Source: an uncultured beta proteobacterium (GTDB lineage Bacteria > Pseudomonadota > Gammaproteobacteria > Burkholderiales > Burkholderiaceae_B). Taken from it: 15,176 bases of DNA. The notes beneath the pieces were generated by a model. That model ran no database searches and was not told where the DNA came from. It saw nothing but the letters and a program-made list of their open reading frames with translations. The DNA is taken from assembly GCA_903929925.1 (NCBI GenBank), contig CAIYWO010000373.1, positions 1 through 15,176 of the forward strand, in the 5' to 3' direction. A program made the translations under genes and the position numbers. Of the stretch, positions 14,557 to 15,176 are shown piece after piece; the stretch's first letter is position 1, and each line of letters opens with the position of its first letter.

Positions 14557-14586
14557 ATTATATCGGTTTAGGTGCTCTGCTGTCAA
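14557..14586 (-). promoter_or_regulatory. sigma-70 promoter of tRNA-Val
   Basis: Perfect TTGACA (14581-14586) and TATAAT (14557-14562) are separated by 18 nt on the minus strand; the predicted start is near 14550, about 6 nt before the mature tRNA. The -35 overlaps the trpF stop codon TGA (14583-14585). This should be one of the strongest promoters in the window and may also feed thrS-infC-gshB-manX-ptsHI by read-through. Confidence 0.9.
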
Positions 14587-15176
14587 AAGCGCTGGGGGAC
14601 GCTCGCCTGAAGGACCGCTGCAACGAATTCCTTCATTTTTTCTGTCGATTTCACTCCAGGGCTAATTTCGACGCCACTACTCACATCCACCGCCCAAGGC
14701 TCAGTCGAAACAACGGCCGAACCAACGTTCGTTGCGTTGAGCCCTCCCGATAAAACGATAGGACGCGCCCCGAGCTGATGACGCAGTGGCTCGAGCAAAG
14801 AATGGTCAAACCCATGCCCGCTGCCGCCAAACAAGGGTGAATAACTATCAAAGAGCCAACCATGCGCAGAGGAAAAACTCATGCAATGCGCAGAAAGTTC
14901 AGCAGATGTCTCCAACCCCGGAGCACCAACCCGAAAAGCTTTCAAATAGGGACGACCAAAGCTTGAGCAGAAGTCAGCAGATTCGTCGCCATGAAATTGC
15001 AATAGTGAAGGCGACATTAATTCGAGAACCTCATGCACAAACGACGGCTGAGGGTTCACAAAGAGCGCAACACTTGATACGAAGGGAGGCAGCGCTGCGC
15101 ACAATTCCTGAGCTCTAGCCGCGGTCACATACCGTTTGCTAGAGGGGTGAAACACAAAACCCAAAGCGTCTGCTCC
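14583..15176 (-). CDS. trpF: phosphoribosylanthranilate isomerase (5' end outside window)
   Basis: The visible 197 residues begin GADALGFVFHPSSKRYV and include VALFVNPQ, LQFHGDES, YLKAFRV, the catalytic Asp in WLFDSY, LSGGLNATNV and AVDVSSGVEISPGVKS, the ordered phosphate-binding and core strands of the TrpF barrel. It isomerises N-(5'-phosphoribosyl)anthranilate in tryptophan synthesis. About 20-25 N-terminal residues, including the catalytic cysteine (FCG motif), lie beyond the right edge. The gene ends at 14583 and is followed by tRNA-Val rather than trpB, so it is not at the head of a trpFBA run here. Confidence 0.95.
   Translation of the reverse strand, partial: GADALGFVFHPSSKRYVTAARAQELCAALPPFVSSVALFVNPQPSFVHEVLELMSPSLLQFHGDESADFCSSFGRPYLKAFRVGAPGLETSAELSAHCMSFSSAHGWLFDSYSPLFGGSGHGFDHSLLEPLRHQLGARPIVLSGGLNATNVGSAVVSTEPWAVDVSSGVEISPGVKSTEKMKEFVAAVLQASVPQRF

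Overview
The window looks like chromosomal housekeeping DNA from a betaproteobacterium, most likely a member of Burkholderiales. The grounds are gene content and order: tRNA-Val, thrS, infC, then rpmI, rplT, pheS, pheT, ihfA, a MerR-type gene and tRNA-Pro, plus a comM/ubiK/glnK group and a gshB/manX/ptsH/ptsI group, both typical of that order. The G+C level looks close to one half by eye. Nearly all genes lie on the minus strand, so the transcriptional order runs from the right end to the left. No CRISPR array, insertion sequence, prophage or toxin/defence system was seen.

Right end (12.4-15.2 kb): the 3' part of trpF, a strong promoter and tRNA-Val(GAC), an intrinsic terminator, then thrS and infC. 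infC starts at a rare AUC codon that simple ORF calling misses. Centre (8.4-11.9 kb): gshB follows infC after only 3 nt, and is followed by manX (lone EIIA-Man), ptsH (HPr) and ptsI (EI), a phosphorelay with no sugar permease in the window. The only plus-strand gene, a PII protein gene (glnK type), converges on ptsI and carries a near-consensus sigma-54 promoter with upstream NtrC-like sites. Left of it, ubiK and comM are divergent from glnK. Left end (0-5.8 kb): rpmI, rplT, pheS, pheT, ihfA, merR-like gene, tRNA-Pro(GGG), a hairpin terminator, and the 5' part of a family-2 glycosyltransferase.

The main point of interest is organisation. In most proteobacteria infC, rpmI and rplT are adjacent. 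Here about 6 kb carrying glutathione, PTS, PII, UbiK and ComM genes lies between infC and rpmI, and the gshB-ptsI half is inverted relative to the glnK/ubiK/comM half, without amtB and gshA between them. As a result IF3 appears co-transcribed with gshB and the PTS genes, while L35/L20 depend on a separate promoter. Regulatory sites readable from sequence are the sigma-54/NtrC region of glnK, the AUC start of infC, hairpins directly before thrS and between rplT and pheS, and the tRNA promoters. No new protein family was found; the findings concern rearranged operons and regulatory layouts.
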